Shown: piece by piece, positions 22,891-35,578 of the stretch
How positions within the stretch are numbered: position 1 is the stretch's first letter
Layout: each line of letters opens with the position of its first letter
Source of the DNA: Amborella trichopoda
Taxonomy: Eukaryota; Streptophyta; Magnoliopsida; Amborellales; Amborellaceae
Assembly (NCBI RefSeq): GCF_000471905.2
Contig: NW_006497083.1
Location: 1,453,320-1,517,319, forward strand
Length of the DNA stretch: 64,000 bases
Direction: 5' to 3'
The notes under the pieces: generated by a model
Database searches by the model: none
What the model saw: only the letters and a program-made list of their open reading frames with translations
What the model was told of the DNA's origin: nothing
Made by a program: the position numbers and the translations under genes

Positions 22891-25800
22891 AAAAAGTCCC
22901 CACTCACTCCTAACTACCATAACCCACCATTTTCATATTTAAAATTTGGGCAAGGATGAGTTCCAGAAACACTACTCTGAGAATATTGACAATGGAGATA
23001 TCACAAACACAGATAAAACAGAGAAAATAACATAGAGACAGAGACAAAGAAAACAAAGCTTATAAAGAAAGACCCATCTACCAAGCGTATTCTTGGATGA
23101 TTTTAAGCCCATCCTTTTGCTTTTCTTCAATGCATTTTCTAAAAATCAGAGGTCTTCTACATCACTTCAAAAACATTCAGTTGTGTTCTAGTTCAATATG
23201 TATCCTCCATATGTAACTAACAAACATCTATGAGTGCTTTAGGATTGATGTACCCAAATTATATAATTAAAAGCCCAAAAAGGGTGAATTTAATTTCTAC
23301 CGAAGTTTTGGTTCTCTTTATTCATGTAAGGTTAAAAATGCATCTGTCAAGCAAAAAGTAGAATACCAGGAACACAAGGTATTTTAAATTTTTTTATCCT
23401 ACAAAGAATTTTTCATTTAGCATGTCTCCTTTTATATGGAATATGCTAATAGAAACTGATGGAAATTTACATTTGAATATTTACAAACTCTACTGGTCAT
23501 AGATAGGAACAAGAAAAAAAGCAGATACGTAATGTATATCATGGGAAACATATTGGATCATTACTCTTATGTGCACTTTTCAAGCAATCAAGTGGGATTG
23601 ATGGAATTCCCAAGGCATTCTATATTAATATAAACGATTGGTTATTTTCATACTACACAAGTTGACAATCAAATTCTTAATATGCCCATCAGGTAGTAGC
23701 TAAGAGACGCTTTTCCTTTAATGTGACTGACCACCAACTATAGGTCTCAGAATCAGCAATTGCAATAAATCTTTTCTTTTTTTCTTGCTAACTCTACAGA
23801 GTTGGGAACTTTGCAAGAATTTATTATTTAAATTTCTGCATAAAGTCCATGTGATGCCTTGATCTACAGATGGTATTAGAAACTCCTTACAGCAGTAGAG
23901 CCATCCCTTTAATATCTTGCAGATCCAGAGCTCTTGCTACATTGGTCCAACTTCATTTCTTCTCAAAAAAACAAAAGTCATTTCTTCTTTCGTTTCTATT
24001 AATGTCCCCTTTCTTGAAGAAGTTCCTACTATATCCAGTCAAAATTTATACCCATTGTCCTTTCTTTTATAGTGATATCTATTCTCCTTCACTCTAGCAA
24101 TTCATTATAGAAGATTGAATTCCCATATTGAAATTCCTACAACTTCTGTTTGATCTTCTGATTCTACCATTACTATTTCTAAATATCAGTGATTCTTTTT
24201 TTGAGGGGAATATATCAGTGATTATTTCCCTATGGAATTACATGGATCCCAACAGAATTCCTGTTCCAGCTCCAGAAAGTATGCACCTGAACTAAATTTC
24301 TTGCTTCCTAAGCCTAACTAGATTTATCCCCTACCTCAGAATTGAACTCTGCCCTAATCTTTAGGTTTTCGTCTCAAGAGGCATGTAATCATTTACTCCA
24401 CAAATACTTTCTCCATAATTCATTGTTTAAAAAAGTCCAACACCTTGAGCATCAAAGCTATAGGAACAAAAACATTAAGTGAAAAGCATGCTCAAAGTTC
24501 CATTCCCGTGGCTACCAGTACTGTTAGAAAAAGACAAACAAAATTCTTGTGCTTCAACTAATAGCTTTAACATTTAATAAGCCAACCTAAGACTCATCCA
24601 GGTAAACCACATCCCAAGCACCCGAGTTGATAAAATGAATCAAACTCTAGCCAAACTCTAGTTCAGATTTCCATGGACTCAATCAGGTTTGGCATGTAAT
24701 CAAAGAAGTTATAGATCTAACCAACTTGCATCTGCTTCTCGTCAGAAACCAAAAAGCTGTTCCCTGGTTTTTGCAGCAAACTTTTTGATCCTTGAATATT
24801 TTGGAGGGGGCAATCGGCAGACTTTGTGCATAGGCACTATATGCTAGGCCAGCACATTTCATATTCACAAAGTCGAGGAATTTTTGTCGACATTTTGTTT
24901 CTATTTGTCATTTTTTTAGGGCACATATTCCACCACAAGTAAGAGCTAAAATTCCTCCACTTTGGATTTGCTTCTTTTGAAACTGCCTGTGCCAAAATCG
25001 GTCGGCGATCTCTGAACAAAACGTATGCCCAGTAGGTACTCAAACTACATAATATGCTTATTCATTAGTTTATTTTATTTTATTTTATTTGCTGACTTAT
25101 AAGTTCATACTCATAAACCATCAAGAAACACAAAACTTCATAATCATCGATCCACTATGTGACTCACAATCATATATTGATGTCACGTACTCGTCATTGT
25201 TCAATAACTTTTACACCACAAAAGTCACATAAGAGACTTATCCTTTTATGCTTACGTCACATCTGCAATGAAGGTTCATGCCTTGCAAGTCACCTGGCGT
25301 CTAAAACTCAAGCTTGGCTCATTCCTTTCTCAATGCTGCATGTTACCCTGGGGATTTTGCCCATCCATATATGCTTAGGTTTTATAGATCAAGTTCAGCT
25401 TTTTCTTGTGCATCTCGGTTTCTCAAATATTTTTATGACCTGGCTAACAAAAACAAAATTATTTTGCTTCTGTGCTTTCTCATTCCATTCTATGGTAAAT
25501 ATCATATAATGACAAATAGTTTTTATTGGTACCAGCTCAATGAGAGCACACACATCATTTTCTATCGTCGTCTTCCTTGAGGAATATCACATACCAATCA
25601 ATAGATTGAAATTGCTACCTAAGAAGAAAAGCAAAATCCTAAGAACATTTACATATCAGACTAGCAGCTCGAATTTTATACTTTCACCTACTTTGCTTTT
25701 CTCCATAGGGAAGGAAGACAACATCCCAGCAAGTAAGCATCTTCTTCTTCTTCCTACAAACTTCTACCTCCAAGTGTTCATTTCTTCAAACCAAATCCCC

Positions 25801-27003
25801 ATTCTTCCTTACTGCTTGTTATATCATACATTTGCATACTCTCAATTGTGGTAAGTTTTTTAAATCGTTATATTGGCATTCACACCAAATTCCATGTGTC
25901 GACCATTTTATTCCATATTGTGAAATCACAATTTTCATCTCCATTCATAGACTTCAGGGTATGCAATAACAGAAATTTCAAACTAAATACAATGAACGGC
26001 TCTCCAATTCTAAGAGGGAAATTTGATACATAGAAACCAGAAAAGAAAAAAAAATCAGAAATTGAAAAGAATTACAGGCAACATACCCCTAGATTGTTCA
26101 TAAAATCAGCCAAATATGAGCTATTTCGATCACTGTAACAGTAAGCCCACAACAACAATATCGGAAACAGACTTGGAAGAAAAACCCAAGATCATAATTA
26201 CATGATTCAATAACAGTTTCCATCAAAACCCAAGCAGGATATCACATATGATTCAGTAATTTTGCAAGCATTCAGTTTTTCTCAAAATTAGACCAATAGA
26301 GACCAAATATAAACACATGGGTTTATATCACCAAAAAAAAATGGAACTCAAAAATAGAAGAAAAGGAAATAAAAACACAAAGACTTTGGAAGAAATGGGG
26401 AACTCTCTGTTACCTGTAACAGGAGAAGGACTTGGTGGTAGCAAGAGCTCCATCACTGAATCTTTACCATCCAAAAAATGTAACGAATATTATCTGTTAT
26501 CAATAGTACAAAGACAAACAAAAGGACAGGAAATTTGCCTATTGATTAGCGTAGAAAGTCTATGGTCACCAGCCCCAATCACCTTCTAATCTATGGATGG
26601 ACAACGCGATAGTGAAATGCACTTCGTAATTCTTTCGCTACCACCGTTCCCCATCACCGTCAATCTATTGATTGAACCGTGATAGTTACTCAGAATTCGG
26701 AACAAGTAGGTTGTCTATGTTTGCATGGACGTGCAATAAGATTGTTTACTTTCAATCACCTTATTAGATGTGAAATTGGGTGGCTAGAGTTGTATCGCTC
26801 AAAGCCGATAGAGAATTTCTCGAGCTTTGTGACAAATCCTAAACCGTTGGATGTCATGTCCGATGGCCATGAGTCTAAATGTGGATCCAATTGTTTGTAT
26901 AGATATGCTACTCAAACTTCAATCCAAGATTCTTTGATGGAACCAAAACTTTCAAATTGTATTTATCGCACTCCAAGATTTAAAAATGGGTGCGGTTTGT
27001 ATA
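22891..27003. other. Unassigned, possible cryptic exons on the minus strand
   Basis: Frames are short throughout. On the minus strand, two exon-like pieces have good splice contexts. One begins ATGGAGCTC at 26453 and ends ACAG/GTAACA. The other, near 26140-26094, lies between a TTACAG acceptor and a GG/GTATGT donor. Their reading frames do not join. A frame near 24920-24780 containing FLDFVNMKCAGLAYSAYAQS is unrecognised. (TTTTA)n occurs at 25069-25089. I cannot support a gene. Confidence 0.3.
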
Positions 27004-27355
27004 GAGCCAAGCTCTAAACAATCAAAGTAAAATGCACTTTCAAATAGTCTCAAGAAATATGGTTTCAATATTATAAATCTTTTTGATAGTGTTAACATAT
27101 ATTTTTATATTTAATTATAAAATTTAAAGCTTCAAAAATAGTGTAGGTCAAGCAGATTTATGAAAACTTGAAAATTGACGGTCAAAAAATACATTACAAG
27201 ATGCACTGTTTCCATAAATCTAAATATATATTTTTCTCATGTTTATGCATCTTGATGTCAAGATGATCAATTTGAGGATATTTGGGCATCAAAACAACCT
27301 CTTCTATTGAAATTTTTGAGGTGGACTCTAATTTGATTGTTTAGAGCCTCAGCTC
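27004..27355 (+). mobile_element. TATA-flanked MITE, family A, full copy
   Basis: It starts GAGCCAAGCTCTAAACAATC and ends with GATTGTTTAGAGCCTCAGCTC, about 45-bp inverted ends, with TATA on each side (27000-27003, 27356-27359). Each tip is itself a small hairpin (GAGC...GCTC), as in the copy at 3878. The core shares the AAATTGACGG and ACAAGATGCACTG motifs. Confidence 0.65.
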
Positions 27356-27404
27356 TATATAAATTTTTATCTTGAAAAAAGAAGGAAGAAATAAACATGA
27401 AGAA

Positions 27405-27650
27405 AGATGTTCCAAATGATAAATCCCCTTAGATCTAAAAATAATGATTGTAACATATTATCAGGACCATCCATTTTTATTATTTGTAGGTGTTTATAGA
27501 TTTGTTTGATCTCCATTATTTTTTAAACTTTAAATTTCATATTTAGTGGAGAAAATAGATTTTCAATCCATCATAGCAGCTTTTCGCAGAATAACCATAT
27601 CTTCTGGAAGGTTAGATGCGCCTTACTTTAATTATTTAGGATTGTTTTTC
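27405..27650 (-). mobile_element. Family A MITE, partial reverse copy
   Basis: GGACCATCCATTTTTATTAT, TTATAGATTTGTTTGATCTC and the end GCGCCTTACTTTAATTATTT are reverse complements of the family A core and terminus. The left end is missing. Confidence 0.5.
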
Positions 27651-28383
27651 TTTTTGGATAAATAAAGTGATAAGTCAGTGGAAATTTGAGCCCCTACCCT
27701 TTGGTGAAAATGGAGTCAAAAACCTCACCAAGAGACCCGACAATACTACCATCAAAACCCTAGGCAATTCATTATTTAAGGCTGTCACCTTTACATAAAC
27801 CTTAGAATGGAGAATTTATTGAGTTCATTGTATAAAGATATATTATTTGTCATAACCTTTGTTTGTAAATTGGAAAATACTTTTATGGAATAAATTCTTG
27901 ATTAAAAATGAAAAATTTTAAAAGTTGTAGCATATATATTATTTTTAAAAGAACTTAGGAAATCTACAAATTTAAAAAATTTATCACATCAAAACCATAT
28001 CAATTAGAATTAAGATAGTCAAAGCTCCAAAATACTCAAATTGAAAAATTTGCAATCTTTCTGGCTAGTGCCAATAATCACCATGAAGTTTTTAGAGGCT
28101 TGAAATCCTAACCATCTTCATCAAGTGCATGTCTCTATCCTAATACAAAATCCCACTATAGGCACAATCTAATCATGGTCAAAGCCCATATCAACTCCCA
28201 AAACCGGATTGGCTCAACATGGCTGGTCCACATGCCATACAAAGGGTGTCATGAATGCAAAAGTGTTATTAGCAACTGAGACCGTACCGGTTGTATTCTA
28301 ATGTTCATGCTTAGATTAATATCATGTATTATCAGACAAATTTTGACACCAGGATGTAAAGTTATGCCTATTTTAAAAATTGA
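27651..28383. other. Non-coding
   Basis: AT-rich. I see nothing supportable. Confidence 0.5.
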
Positions 28384-31305
28384 GCTTGAAAATGCACCTT
28401 TTAGGCTACACACAATTATTATGAGAATTCAAACATAAATTGTGATCATGTAGCTGAATCTAAGAGTCATGCAGCTGCAATCAAAACTTTATGTATGACT
28501 AAGGCCGTATACGTGTGAGTGCATGCGTGCTGCCTCGGTCTTTTTAAGAATTGAGCTTGAAAATGCACCTCCTGAAGCTATACAAGATTACTATGAGAAT
28601 GCAATCATAAACTATGATCATGCAGTTGCATCTAGGATACATGCAGCTGCAGTTAAAACTTTGCATACGGTTGAGGCCATATAGGTGTGGCCTCAGTCAT
28701 TTGGTCTAACCACATGTATACTGCCTTGAGGCTGTACATGTGTGATCACACCCCTATGAGGCCGCACCAAAATCTCACATTGTATCGCACCAAATCCCCA
28801 ATGAGGTCAAACAATTTAGGGATGCTACCATGGTCGTGCATGTTATGGTGCAAATGTGTTGTGGGTACTCAGAGCTATACTGGCTCACACATGTGGGTCT
28901 CTTTTTTTTTTTCTGAAAATGCACCTCCTGAGGCTACACATGATTACTATGCGAATGCAATCATAAAATGTGATCATGCAGCTATATCTAGGAGACATGT
29001 AGCTGCAGTTAAAACTTTGCATATGGCTAAGGCCATATAGGTGTGGCCTTAGTCATTTGGTCCAACCCCATGCGTGTTGCCTCAAAGCTGTAAATGTGTG
29101 ATTGCCCCCTTTGAGGCCGTACAAAAATCTCACATTGTATGGCACCAAATCCCTAATGAGGCCACACAATTTTGGCATGCTACCATGGCAACACATGTTA
29201 TGGTCCATCTGTGTTGTGGGGTACTCAAAGCTATGCTGGCTCACACATGTGGGTCTCTTTTTTTTTTGAAAATGTATCTCCTGTGGCTACACATGATTAC
29301 TATAAGAATGCAATCATAAAATGTGATCATACAGCTGCATCTAGGAGACATGCAGCTGCAGTCAAAACTTTGTGTATGGCTGAGGCCATACAGGTGTGGC
29401 CTTAGTCATTTGGTTCAACCACATGCATGTTGCCTTGATGTTGTATATGTGTGAATGCACCGCTATGAAGCCCCACCAAAATCTCACATTGTATGATACG
29501 AAATCCCCAATGAGGCCACACAATTTGGGCATGCTACCATGGCCACACATGTTATAGTGCAACTGTGATGTGGGGTACTCAGAGTTGTGCTGACTCACAC
29601 ATGTGAGTCTTTTTTTTTTTTGAAAAATGCACATCCTGAGGCTACACATGATTACTATGATAATGCAATCATAAAATGTGATCATGCAGCTGCATCTAGG
29701 AGACATGCAGTTGCAATCAAAAATTTGCGTATGGCTAAGGCCATATAGGTGTGGCCTTAGTCATTTGGTCCAACCGCATGCGTGCTGCTTTGAGGCTCTA
29801 CATGTGTGATTGTACCCCTATGAGACTACACCAAAATCTCACATTGTATGGCGCCAAATCCCCAATGAGGCCACACAATTTAGGCATGCTACCATGACCG
29901 CACATGTTATGGTGTAACTATGTTGTGGGGTACTCAGAGCTGTGCAGGCTCACACATGTGAGTCTCTTTTTTAAAAAAAATGCACCTCCTAAGGCTACAC
30001 ATGATTACTATGAATGGAATCATAAAATGTGATCATGCAGCTGCATCTAGGAGACATGCAGCTGCAGTCAAAACTTTACGTATAGCTGAGGCCATATTGG
30101 TGTGGCCTTAGTCATTTGGACCAACCACATGCGTGCTGCCTTGAGGTTGTATATGTGTGATTTCACCCCTATGAGGCCGCACAAAATCTCACATTGCATG
30201 GCACCAATTCCCGAATGAGGCCACACAATTTGGGCATGCTACCATGGCAGCAAATATTATGGTGCCACTGTCCACTCAGAGTTGTGCCTGGCTCACACAT
30301 GTGGGTCTCTTTTGTTTTGAAAATGCACCTCCCGAGGCTACACATGATTACTATGAAAATGCAATCATAAAATGTGATCATGCAGTTGCATCTAGGAGAC
30401 ATGCAGCTGTAGTCAAAACTTNNNNNNNNNNNNNNNNNNNNNNNNNNNNNNNNNNNNNNNNNNNNNNNNNNNNNNNNNNNNNNNNNNNNNNNNNNNNNNN
30501 NNNNNNNNNNNNNNNNNNNNNNNNNNNNNNNNNNNNNNNNNNNNNNNNNNNNNNNNNNNNNNNNNNNNNNNNNNNNNNNNNNNNNNNNNNNNNNNNNNNN
30601 NNNNNNNNNNNNNNNNNNNNNNNNNNNNNNNNNNNNNNNNNNNNNNNNNNNNNNNNNNNNNNNNNNNNNNNNNNNNNNNNNNNNNNNNNNNNNNNNNNNN
30701 NNNNNNNNNNNNNNNNNNNNNNNNNNNNNNNNNNNNNNNNNNNNNNNNNNNNNNNNNNNNNNNNNNNNNNNNNNNNNNNNNNNNNNNNNNNNNNNNNNNN
30801 NNNNNNNNNNNNNNNNNNNNNNNNNNNNNNNNNNNNNNNNNNNNNNNNNNNNNNNNNNNNNNNNNNNNNNNNNNNNNNNNNNNNNNNNNNNNNNNNNNNN
30901 NNNNNNNNNNNNNNNNNNNNNNNNNNNNNNNNNNNNNNNNNNNNNNNNNNNNNNNNNNNNNNNGAGGCTACACATGATTACTATGAAAATGCAATCATAA
31001 AATGTGATCATGCAGTTGCATCTAGGAGACATGCAGCTGTAGTCAAAACTTTGTGTATGGCTGAGGCCATATAGGTATAGCCTTAGTCATTTGGTTCCAC
31101 CACATGTGTGCTGCCTTGAGGTTGTACATGTGTGATTGCACCCCTATGAGGCCGTACCAAAATCTCACATTGTATGGCACCAAATTCCCAATGAGGCCAC
31201 ACAATTTGGGCATGCTACTATGGCCGCAAATGTTATGCTGCAACTATACTGTGAGGTACTCAGAGCTGTGCCTGGCTCACACATGTGGGTCTCTTTTTTT
31301 TGTTT
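28384..31305 (+). repeat. Satellite array, ~352-bp monomer
   Basis: Monomers begin near GAAAATGCACCTCCTGAGGC at about 28556, 28915, 29268, 29622, 29973 and 30319, with one after the N gap. Spacing is 346-359 bp. A short first unit (28384-28555) carries an internal deletion. Each monomer has an ATGCAGCTGCAT palindrome region and a CTCACACATGTGGGTCT-poly-T end. Monomers keep frames of about 115 codons on each strand, but these resemble no known protein and run head to tail through the array. Confidence 0.9.
30422..30963. other. Assembly gap (542 N) in satellite
   Basis: The 88 bases before the gap (30334-30421) are identical to the 88 after it (30964-31051), including private variants of that monomer. 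The two contig ends may simply overlap. Confidence 0.95.
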
Positions 31306-33059
31306 TTTGTTTTTTGGTGTTAGACTACACGGCTTTTGTGCACGTTTGGGTCCACAATGTCAAAGTAGGATCACCCCAAGGGACCACACAATTGAGGGTG
31401 CAAGCACACACTTATTGCAAAGGTCACAATCAAGAGATTTTTCACCCACTGAGGCAATTTTTTTTTTTGATAAGGTTACATAGGATTGTAACTTGAAACA
31501 TTAGGCTATGAAAACCGAGCCTCTATCATCTTGACCCAAGCCTGCAATTTTTGGCATAGAAAACATGACTAATATGGGTTAAGCGAGTGCTGAGCATGGC
31601 AAAACTATTTTGCATGTGCCTAGTGCGCGTGATTGTGCCTCGGGGCGTCATTGACTCTTGATGCAACTCATCACACTGTCCATTTATAAGAATGCTGCAT
31701 GAGCTAATGGAGCCGCAAAGGTTATAAACCATGTGTTGTGTTGAGCAAAGCGGGATAATCAAACGTGAGATGCGAACCTCCACTGAGATGTTTGGATCTA
31801 GCACCACAGTTGTCACAACCCAGCGAAAACAACAACAAAATGCACATATACAAATATTGTATAGAGGTTAAATACCTTTTATCGATTCGATATCCTTTGC
31901 CCCATGCTCATTGCCCCCTTTCATGTACGGAGAGTTCCTCGAACCTCATACGGAGAGTTTCTCGAACCTCAGTTGATGGCTCGAGAGGTCTCACTTTCAC
32001 TGAAATAGGGATTTGTTGCTAAGGTTTCTTGGAATAAGGAAGAGAGATATGGATGTGGCTCTATGACCACTTTTTAGTGAAAGAAAAAGATAGGAAAGTG
32101 TTGGGTGAGGTATGTCGTGCGTGCATATATTTTTCTCGATATACAACACCCTTTTTTACATGTGTCTTACTCCTTTGATTCTCTACGCTTGTGATTATCT
32201 AAATCTAATTGAAAATTAACCCAAATAACTACATAAAATCATATGTATCAAGATTGAATAGATTCTCGACCACAAAACTCTGTCCCAAAAATTTCTTATG
32301 TATCTATTTATAACAAACAATCTAGTTTTATAGAGGTCGATCCACCCACAAGGGGTGGACCATCAAAATCTAATAGCTCACAAGAATGAATTTGTATGAA
32401 ATATAATACATATGGCGGCTTTGTTATTGATAAATGTTAGACCGTGGGCGGCTTTTTTATTGATAAATGTTAGACCGTGTTAATTGATTTGTTGGTAGCT
32501 GTGGTAACTGATGGCATCCACTAATAACCAAGAACATTTCACAACACCTAGGTAATAAATTTGAAAGGCAAAAATTGAGGAGCACATCGTCCATTTCGAA
32601 TCAAAAACAGTAATTAGTAAATAAAATTTTGATTATGTCCTTTTGACATTCACTATAGCAATGTTAATAAAAAAAACAGACCGGTGACCTTGATTACCCA
32701 TCTAAAAAACCAGCCTAATTCTGCAAATCAGCAGTCCAGATCAAGCGACCTAGCTGAGTTAACCAGCCAATAAAAACAAAAATAAAATTGGGGCTACTCA
32801 GTTTTGTCAAAGAACCAACCGGTCAATAGAGAGAACCAGCCTTTAATAGATATCAGGTGGGATCTAGATCAGTCTGACTAGTTCCTGATCTGAATTAGTC
32901 AGTTCTGATATAATCAACAATTTTTTAAGGAAAATGGTTTGATAGGGTTGCATGAGTAAAGGCTCACTCTATAACTCATCGAAAATTACTATTCAAGCAT
33001 TAGAAAACATTTACATCGATCAACTTGGTGTAAACATTACGGTTGTAAAAACAAAAAGG
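31306..33059. other. Non-coding with short duplications
   Basis: TACGGAGAGTTCCTCGAACC is duplicated at 31926-31970 (one change), and a 33-bp unit GGCGGCTTTGTTATTGATAA... is duplicated at about 32414-32478. No gene is supportable. Confidence 0.5.
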
Positions 33060-33295
33060 ATTTAAAACTCTAAAAATGTGGTTATTGTAATCAATTATCT
33101 AGACCATCCATTTCGCCTTAAAAATAAGTGTTCATAGATCCACATGATTTGTACTTTTTTTTAAGTTTCTAATTTCATTATCAGTGTTTGAAATTAATTT
33201 TAAAGCTATCATGGCGATTTTCGTTGTCGAAAGTGTTTTTTTAACAAGAATTTGAGATAAGGCTTTATTTTGTTTTCATTACGCCTAAGCAATAT
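33060..33295 (-). mobile_element. Family A MITE, partial reverse copy
   Basis: TAGACCATCCATTTCGCC, TTCATAGATCCACATGATTT and a GGCTTTATTTTGTTTTCATT end align to the reverse complement of family A. Confidence 0.4.
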
Positions 33296-33605
33296 AGAAA
33301 CCTCATCCTTTTTTTAAACATTTTCCTCATAATTTTTAGCTCTAGGCCTAGAAAAACAACTGTTGATTGCCCCATCTGCGCATATCAAATGATATCAAGC
33401 AATTGTAATATCAAATGATCTAAAGCAGTTGTAGAAGAGGTGCTTTTCTTTGAATAGTATCAAAGCACAAGTTGAGGCAGTGAGCCTACAAAAGAAAAAT
33501 CTGACTCACCAACAAAGAGAAGACAAGATAATTGACGTGGCCAAAAAAATATCCGCCGATAAATTTCAAATACAAAAACGCCACGTCGATTGAGGAAGGT
33601 GTACT

Positions 33606-33813
33606 TTACTGCTTGGTTGTTGCCATCCATTTTCAAAATTTCCATGTATTTATAGATTTGCTTGATTTGAATCGTTTTTTGGAGTTCAACATTTTATAAT
33701 TAGAGATAAAATTAGATTCTCGCACTATCCTTAAGACTTTTCGAAACCAAGATTGCATCTTATGCAAAGTTTGAGCTGAACCTTAATTTAATTGTTTAAT
33801 GTTGAGACTCTAG
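33606..33813 (-). mobile_element. Family A MITE, partial reverse copy
   Basis: CATCCATTTTCAAAATTTCC, TTATAGATTTGCTTGATTTG and the terminus CTTAATTTAATTGTTTAATG match reversed family A. The left terminus is lost. Confidence 0.5.
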
Positions 33814-33833
33814 TTATTGTATTCAAACAACGA

Positions 33834-34057
33834 GAGACCATTTATTTTTTTTTGTGAGATTATTTATTTTTAGTATAAAAAAGTCATAATCATTTTTAGC
33901 TATTGGATATAAAATCCTATAGATAAAAGTGTGTCACGACATTCGAGAAATTTTATCTTGGATATTGTACCCAGTCAATGCCACATCCTCAATCACCTGA
34001 TTTTAAATCCAATGGTTAATAATGACTGTGACATTGTTGATAAAAATAAATGGTCTC
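33834..34057. mobile_element. MITE family B, 224 bp
   Basis: GAGACCATTTATTTT (33834-33848) is matched exactly inverted at 34043-34057. A further inner pair is GTCATAATCATTTTTAGC against TAATGACTGTGACAT. Related sequences lie at 35179-35293 and 60727-60879. Non-coding. Confidence 0.55.
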
Positions 34058-34246
34058 ATTTATCCAATTCCTTATATAAATTTTGTTGGTCACAATTTCT
34101 ACTAATTTTAGACCCAATAATCTTTTTCTCGAGTTAAAAATTACCAATTTAAACATTTTATAGCACTTGAAAGTCGGTTTTCTCATATTTTATCCGTGGG
34201 AATGGAGGAAGGGGTTTTATTTTAAAGTAAGGAAGAAGTTTTTATA

Positions 34247-34605
34247 AAAGTAAACAACCAAATTAAGGTTCACCACAAAAATTCATTAAAAGATGTTGTT
34301 TTTGTTTGGTAATGAAAAACGCTCAATTAGATCATCTCAACCTCAAGATATATGGGCATGAGAAAAAATAGATTTCAAGCTTTGGAAATAAAGCATTTTA
34401 TAATGTATATCTCGATTTTAGACCATCAATTTTAGATATTATCAAGTATTTATATATCTATTTAATCTGTACTATTTTTAATCTTTAAATTTTATAGTTA
34501 AACATAAAAATAAACTTTTTAGGTCATCACAAATATTTTTTATATTAAAATAATATTTTTGGACACTATTTGAAAGGCACTTATTTTAATTGATTAGAGC
34601 GTCAT
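34247..34605 (-). mobile_element. Family A MITE, near-full reverse copy
   Basis: TATA precedes the left end, AACAACCAAATTAAGGTTCA opens the element and TTAATTGATTAGAGC closes it. The core carries TTTAGACCATCAATTTTAGA. Length of about 359 bp agrees with the full copies. Confidence 0.5.
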
Positions 34606-34837
34606 TATTTACAAGCCACGTAGGCACTTGATTTCCTATCTTACGAAGTGATTGACGGAACCACGTGGCATATCTCAGAGTTTCGCTCAACTAAATAAAG
34701 CAATTAAAAAGTTGATCAGACGGCCAGGATGTGTCCACACGGTAGAGTAGAAGTGTGCAGCTGAAAACACCTCGACGTAGGTACAGCGACACCTACCACG
34801 TGACATTTGGAGAAAAAGTGACAAAATTTGGCTAAGG

Positions 34838-34987
34838 AATGCAAGGGTTGACATTTTCTTATTCCTTTTAATTGTATTTCTTGTAGGAATCAATAAATCA
34901 GAAAAAAAAAAAATGCAAGGGTTGACATATTCTTATTCCTTTTAATTGTATTTCTTGTAGGAATCAATAAATCAGAAAAAAAAAATT
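34838..34987 (+). repeat. ~72-bp tandem duplication
   Basis: AATGCAAGGGTTGACAT, then TCTTATTCCTTTTAATTGTA, TTTCTTGTAGGAATCAATAA and a poly-A end occur twice with almost no differences, implying a recent duplication. Confidence 0.85.
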
Positions 34988-35178
34988 GGAAAAAAATGAA
35001 ATGGATTGGTCAGTTTGATCATGGGTTGGCTCCCTCAAGATAAATTCCAATTGTTATAATTTAAATAGAGTTTTATCGTTGTGTATTTCCCAAAAAATTT
35101 CTTTGCCCTATTAATGTTAAAAAGCTATTATAATATTAGAGGATTGTATGTTATAAGCTTATTTATTTTTGAAATATA

Positions 35179-35293
35179 GAGGTTATAATTATTTTTTAGC
35201 CATTAAATATAAAATCCAATAAAAAAAATTAATCATAATATTTGAAAATTTTTATCAACCGTCCGATCTAACAGTCAATAATGATTGTGACCT
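35179..35293. mobile_element. MITE family B, short copy
   Basis: GAGGTTATAATTATTTTTTA at the left mirrors AATGATTGTGACCT at the right. The interior shares TAGCCATTAAATATAAAATC with 33834-34057. Confidence 0.4.
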
Positions 35294-35491
35294 ACATGTA
35301 TAAAAAAATAAATACTCTCATTGAATATGTTTCCTACCCTACTAGTTTTAGAAGCTACGATTTTTATTTTGTATTAACTGGTGATGGTAAATCATGGCTT
35401 TTAGCAAGGTTTGTTTACTAAATATTTTTTGTCTATTACCCAAAAATAAAAATAAGCAAAACAATAATTTCCTTTAGCTTTACTGCATTGT

Positions 35492-35578
35492 AACAAATCA
35501 ATATTACACTAAATAACATGGATGGTGGAGATCTAACAAATCAATATTACACTAAATAACATGGATGGTGGAGATCTA
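35492..35578 (+). repeat. ~43-bp tandem duplication
   Basis: AACAAATCAATATTACACTA + AATAACATGGATGGTGGAGATCT occurs twice in direct succession with no obvious differences. Confidence 0.85.

Noticed and set aside
28687..29706. Open frames of 60-117 codons in the satellite
   Set aside because: Repeated identically in each monomer on both strands; best explained by the repeat, though kept as a finding for its unusual openness.
30169..31074. Long frames of 276-287 codons on both strands
   Set aside because: They read through the 542-N gap; the real parts are satellite monomer sequence.
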